Source of the DNA: Bacillota bacterium
GTDB lineage: Bacteria; Bacillota; Sulfobacillia; Sulfobacillales; Sulfobacillaceae
Assembly (NCBI GenBank): GCA_021792935.1
Contig: JAJYTS010000011.1
Span: 1 to 34,547 of the forward strand
Direction: 5' to 3'
DNA length: 34,547 nt
Below are positions 33,124 to 34,547 of this stretch, one piece after another. The notes beneath the pieces are model-generated. The model had not been told where the DNA came from. It saw nothing but the letters and a program-made list of their open reading frames with translations, and ran no database searches. The position numbers and the translations under genes were made by a program. Within the stretch, counting starts at the first letter, position 1. Each line of letters starts with the position of its first letter.

Positions 33124-33208
33124 CCAGGCCGCCGAACCGTTGTTGCGATTCCGCTCGTACCTTTTGTATTCACAAGCACTCACATACCTGAAAGAGGGGA
33201 AAGAAGCC

Positions 33209-34192
33209 ATGTCATCGCAACGTTCGACTAAATTGACACCTGTCGCATTTTTTCCAAAGGGCTCGTTCGTAGAAAACCTCGTGGTTCGCCGCGACGGTTC
33301 GATACTTGTCACGATTCTCAGCAGCAAAGAGCTTTGGTATGTCCCCGCGCCGCAGGACAATCTCCCCGTTGAGCCGATACCTATGTACAAGTTTCCCTAC
33401 AGGACGATGGGAATCGTGGAGACTGAGCCCGACATTTTCTATCTCTGTACGTCGGAGATATATACCACCCATGAGTCTACGCTTGAGCGGCTTGACCTTC
33501 GCGGCTGGAAACCCGGCGACGAGATACACCCTAAGCGCGTCCTGGAATTCGGTGAGCCGGTGGGGGCGCTGAACGGTGCTTGCCTGGTGGCGCCGGGTGT
33601 GATTCTAATCGCTGACGCCAGGGCGGGCTTGATCTGGCGTGTCGACCTTACTGAGGACGGCATGACCGGAACCGCTCGGGTGTGGCTTCAGCACGAAAGT
33701 ATGGCCATAGATCCGAACAACGCACTAATTCCACCGCAGCCTGGGATCAATGGAGTACGCTACGACTCCACGACAGGGTTCCTCTACTACACCTCGACCC
33801 AGCGTCAGTTGTTCATGCGTGTACGGGTCGATTCAGACACTCAGAACCCGGTCGGATCTCCCGAATTTGTTGCCGGAGGAACGATGGCCGATGACTTTCT
33901 CATTGACGAGAAGGCCGGAGTGGCATATGTCACCACCCATCGCGAGAATACTATCGATTGTATCGTGTTGAAAGCCAATGGGGACAACCCTCCTCGAGAC
34001 ATCATCGCCGGAGAACCGTTTGACGAGAAGGTCGTCGGCCCGACAAGCGGGGCATGGCGGCGAGGTCCTGGTGATTACGGACGCGTTGCGTACTTCACCA
34101 CCGATGGAGGCACAGCGGCCCCGCTACCCGACGGAATCGTCCGCCCGGCCGCGCTCCTGCGGGTTGAATTTTTGCCGGACCTCGAAGCCTAA
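33209..34192 (+). CDS. SMP-30/gluconolactonase-like beta-propeller
   Basis: About 327 residues with repeated four-stranded blades. Candidate metal ligands follow the SMP-30 pattern: E22 in FVENLVV, N122 in ALNGACL, N181 in GINGVRY and D228/D229 in MADDFLI. Proteins of this kind hydrolyse lactones or related esters using a divalent metal. No signal peptide is seen. ATG 33209 follows AGAGGGG; the frame opens at 33092 inside the previous gene. Its position behind two decarboxylase-fold genes suggests a joint pathway on a ring or lactone compound, but the substrate cannot be named. Confidence 0.75.
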   Translation: MSSQRSTKLTPVAFFPKGSFVENLVVRRDGSILVTILSSKELWYVPAPQDNLPVEPIPMYKFPYRTMGIVETEPDIFYLCTSEIYTTHESTLERLDLRGWKPGDEIHPKRVLEFGEPVGALNGACLVAPGVILIADARAGLIWRVDLTEDGMTGTARVWLQHESMAIDPNNALIPPQPGINGVRYDSTTGFLYYTSTQRQLFMRVRVDSDTQNPVGSPEFVAGGTMADDFLIDEKAGVAYVTTHRENTIDCIVLKANGDNPPRDIIAGEPFDEKVVGPTSGAWRRGPGDYGRVAYFTTDGGTAAPLPDGIVRPAALLRVEFLPDLEA

Positions 34193-34262
34193 CAAGGTCT
34201 TCATCTTTTCCGCTGGAGGTCAGGGTTCATCAGAGTATATAGTATTGCGTAGGCGCATCAAT

Positions 34263-34293
34263 CTACGGAGATGTTTCGACAACATCTCCGTAG
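34263..34293. repeat. Perfect inverted repeat before the TetR gene
   Basis: Thirteen-base arms CTACGGAGATGTT (34263-34275) and AACATCTCCGTAG (34281-34293) enclose five bases. No T run follows, so it is not a usual terminator. It lies 70 bases after the propeller stop and 26 before the TetR start, where an operator or RNA hairpin could act. Confidence 0.7.
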
Positions 34294-34319
34294 CTGCTGA
34301 ATCGGGGTGGAAGAATTAC

Positions 34320-34547
34320 ATGTCAAGAGAATACAACAAGAGAGTAATGAAAATACGGATTGAGCAAGTCGCCTTGGCATTGCTGAAAGAGAAGTCTTAT
34401 TCACTGGTGTCTATGGATGAAATCGCAAAGCATTCAAACATCACGAAGCGAACGTTGTATCAGTACTTTCCGTCAAAATCCACTCTATTTGTCAGCTTAT
34501 TTGAGAATTACTTAAAAAGGTTGCACGCGGAGATAGCAAAAGTAATG
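34320..34547 (+). CDS. TetR-family transcription regulator, 5' part
   Basis: Only the first 76 codons are inside the window. They hold the TetR DNA-binding domain: the first helix (RIEQVALALLKEKSY), then MDEIAKHSNITKRTLYQYF with the helix-turn-helix, then PSKSTLFVSLF. ATG 34320 follows GGGGTGGAAG. The ligand-binding half lies beyond the edge. On the same strand and directly behind the cassette, it probably regulates it through the GTATAC array or the inverted repeat at 34263-34293; which one is not shown by sequence. Confidence 0.9.
   Translation, partial: MSREYNKRVMKIRIEQVALALLKEKSYSLVSMDEIAKHSNITKRTLYQYFPSKSTLFVSLFENYLKRLHAEIAKVM

Noticed and set aside
1-34547. CRISPR arrays, insertion sequences, tRNA or rRNA genes
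   Set aside because: No regularly spaced repeats, transposase genes, terminal repeats around an element or RNA gene cores were seen while reading the window.

Overview
The window looks like chromosome of an acid-tolerant Gram-positive bacterium, most likely a Sulfobacillus-like Firmicute. This rests on strong AGGAGG-type ribosome sites with many GTG/TTG starts, a sedolisin (kumamolisin-type) protease, a RuBisCO-like methionine salvage operon of Bacillus type, and an S-box riboswitch. The organism is an inference from gene content; no ribosomal RNA or tRNA gene was seen.

Layout. (1) 1-5500: end of an unknown gene, a PduX-like GHMP kinase, a coiled-coil lytic transglycosylase, a membrane protein, FtsH with a bidirectional terminator, and a small unknown gene. 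(2) 5629-9464: a dehydratase, aminotransferase and phosphoglycosyl transferase set resembling PglF/PglE/PglC, which would make an amino-sugar nucleotide and start a lipid-linked glycan. A sulfotransferase and a methyltransferase follow. (3) 11150-13170: a decayed stretch with a tiny membrane protein, a divergent SGNH protein and a transporter pseudogene. (4) 13170-20484: one tight run of glycosyltransferases, an O-antigen ligase/polymerase-type protein and a sugar epimerase. A second phosphoglycosyl transferase at 21387-22790 has its own promoter. Together these look like a surface glycan or exopolysaccharide locus with two initiating enzymes and no intact flippase in view. (5) 22797-26731: a zinc-ribbon-like protein, a sedolisin protease and an M61-type aminopeptidase, the last two convergent on a strong terminator. 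(6) 27119-31511: the minus-strand operon mtnW-mtnX-mtnB-mtnD-mtnE, preceded by a promoter and a SAM-I riboswitch whose predicted terminator runs into the mtnW ribosome site. (7) 31700-34547: an accessory-looking cassette with a phased GTATAC operator array, two cysteine-less carboxymuconolactone-decarboxylase-like proteins, an SMP-30/gluconolactonase-like propeller and the start of a TetR regulator.

The methionine operon covers every step from diketo-methylthiopentyl-phosphate to methionine, plus the dehydratase before it; mtnK and mtnA must lie elsewhere. The last cassette is the best candidate for an undescribed system. The pairing of two decarboxylase-fold proteins with a lactonase-fold protein suggests handling of a lactone or ring-cleavage-type compound, but the substrate is unknown.
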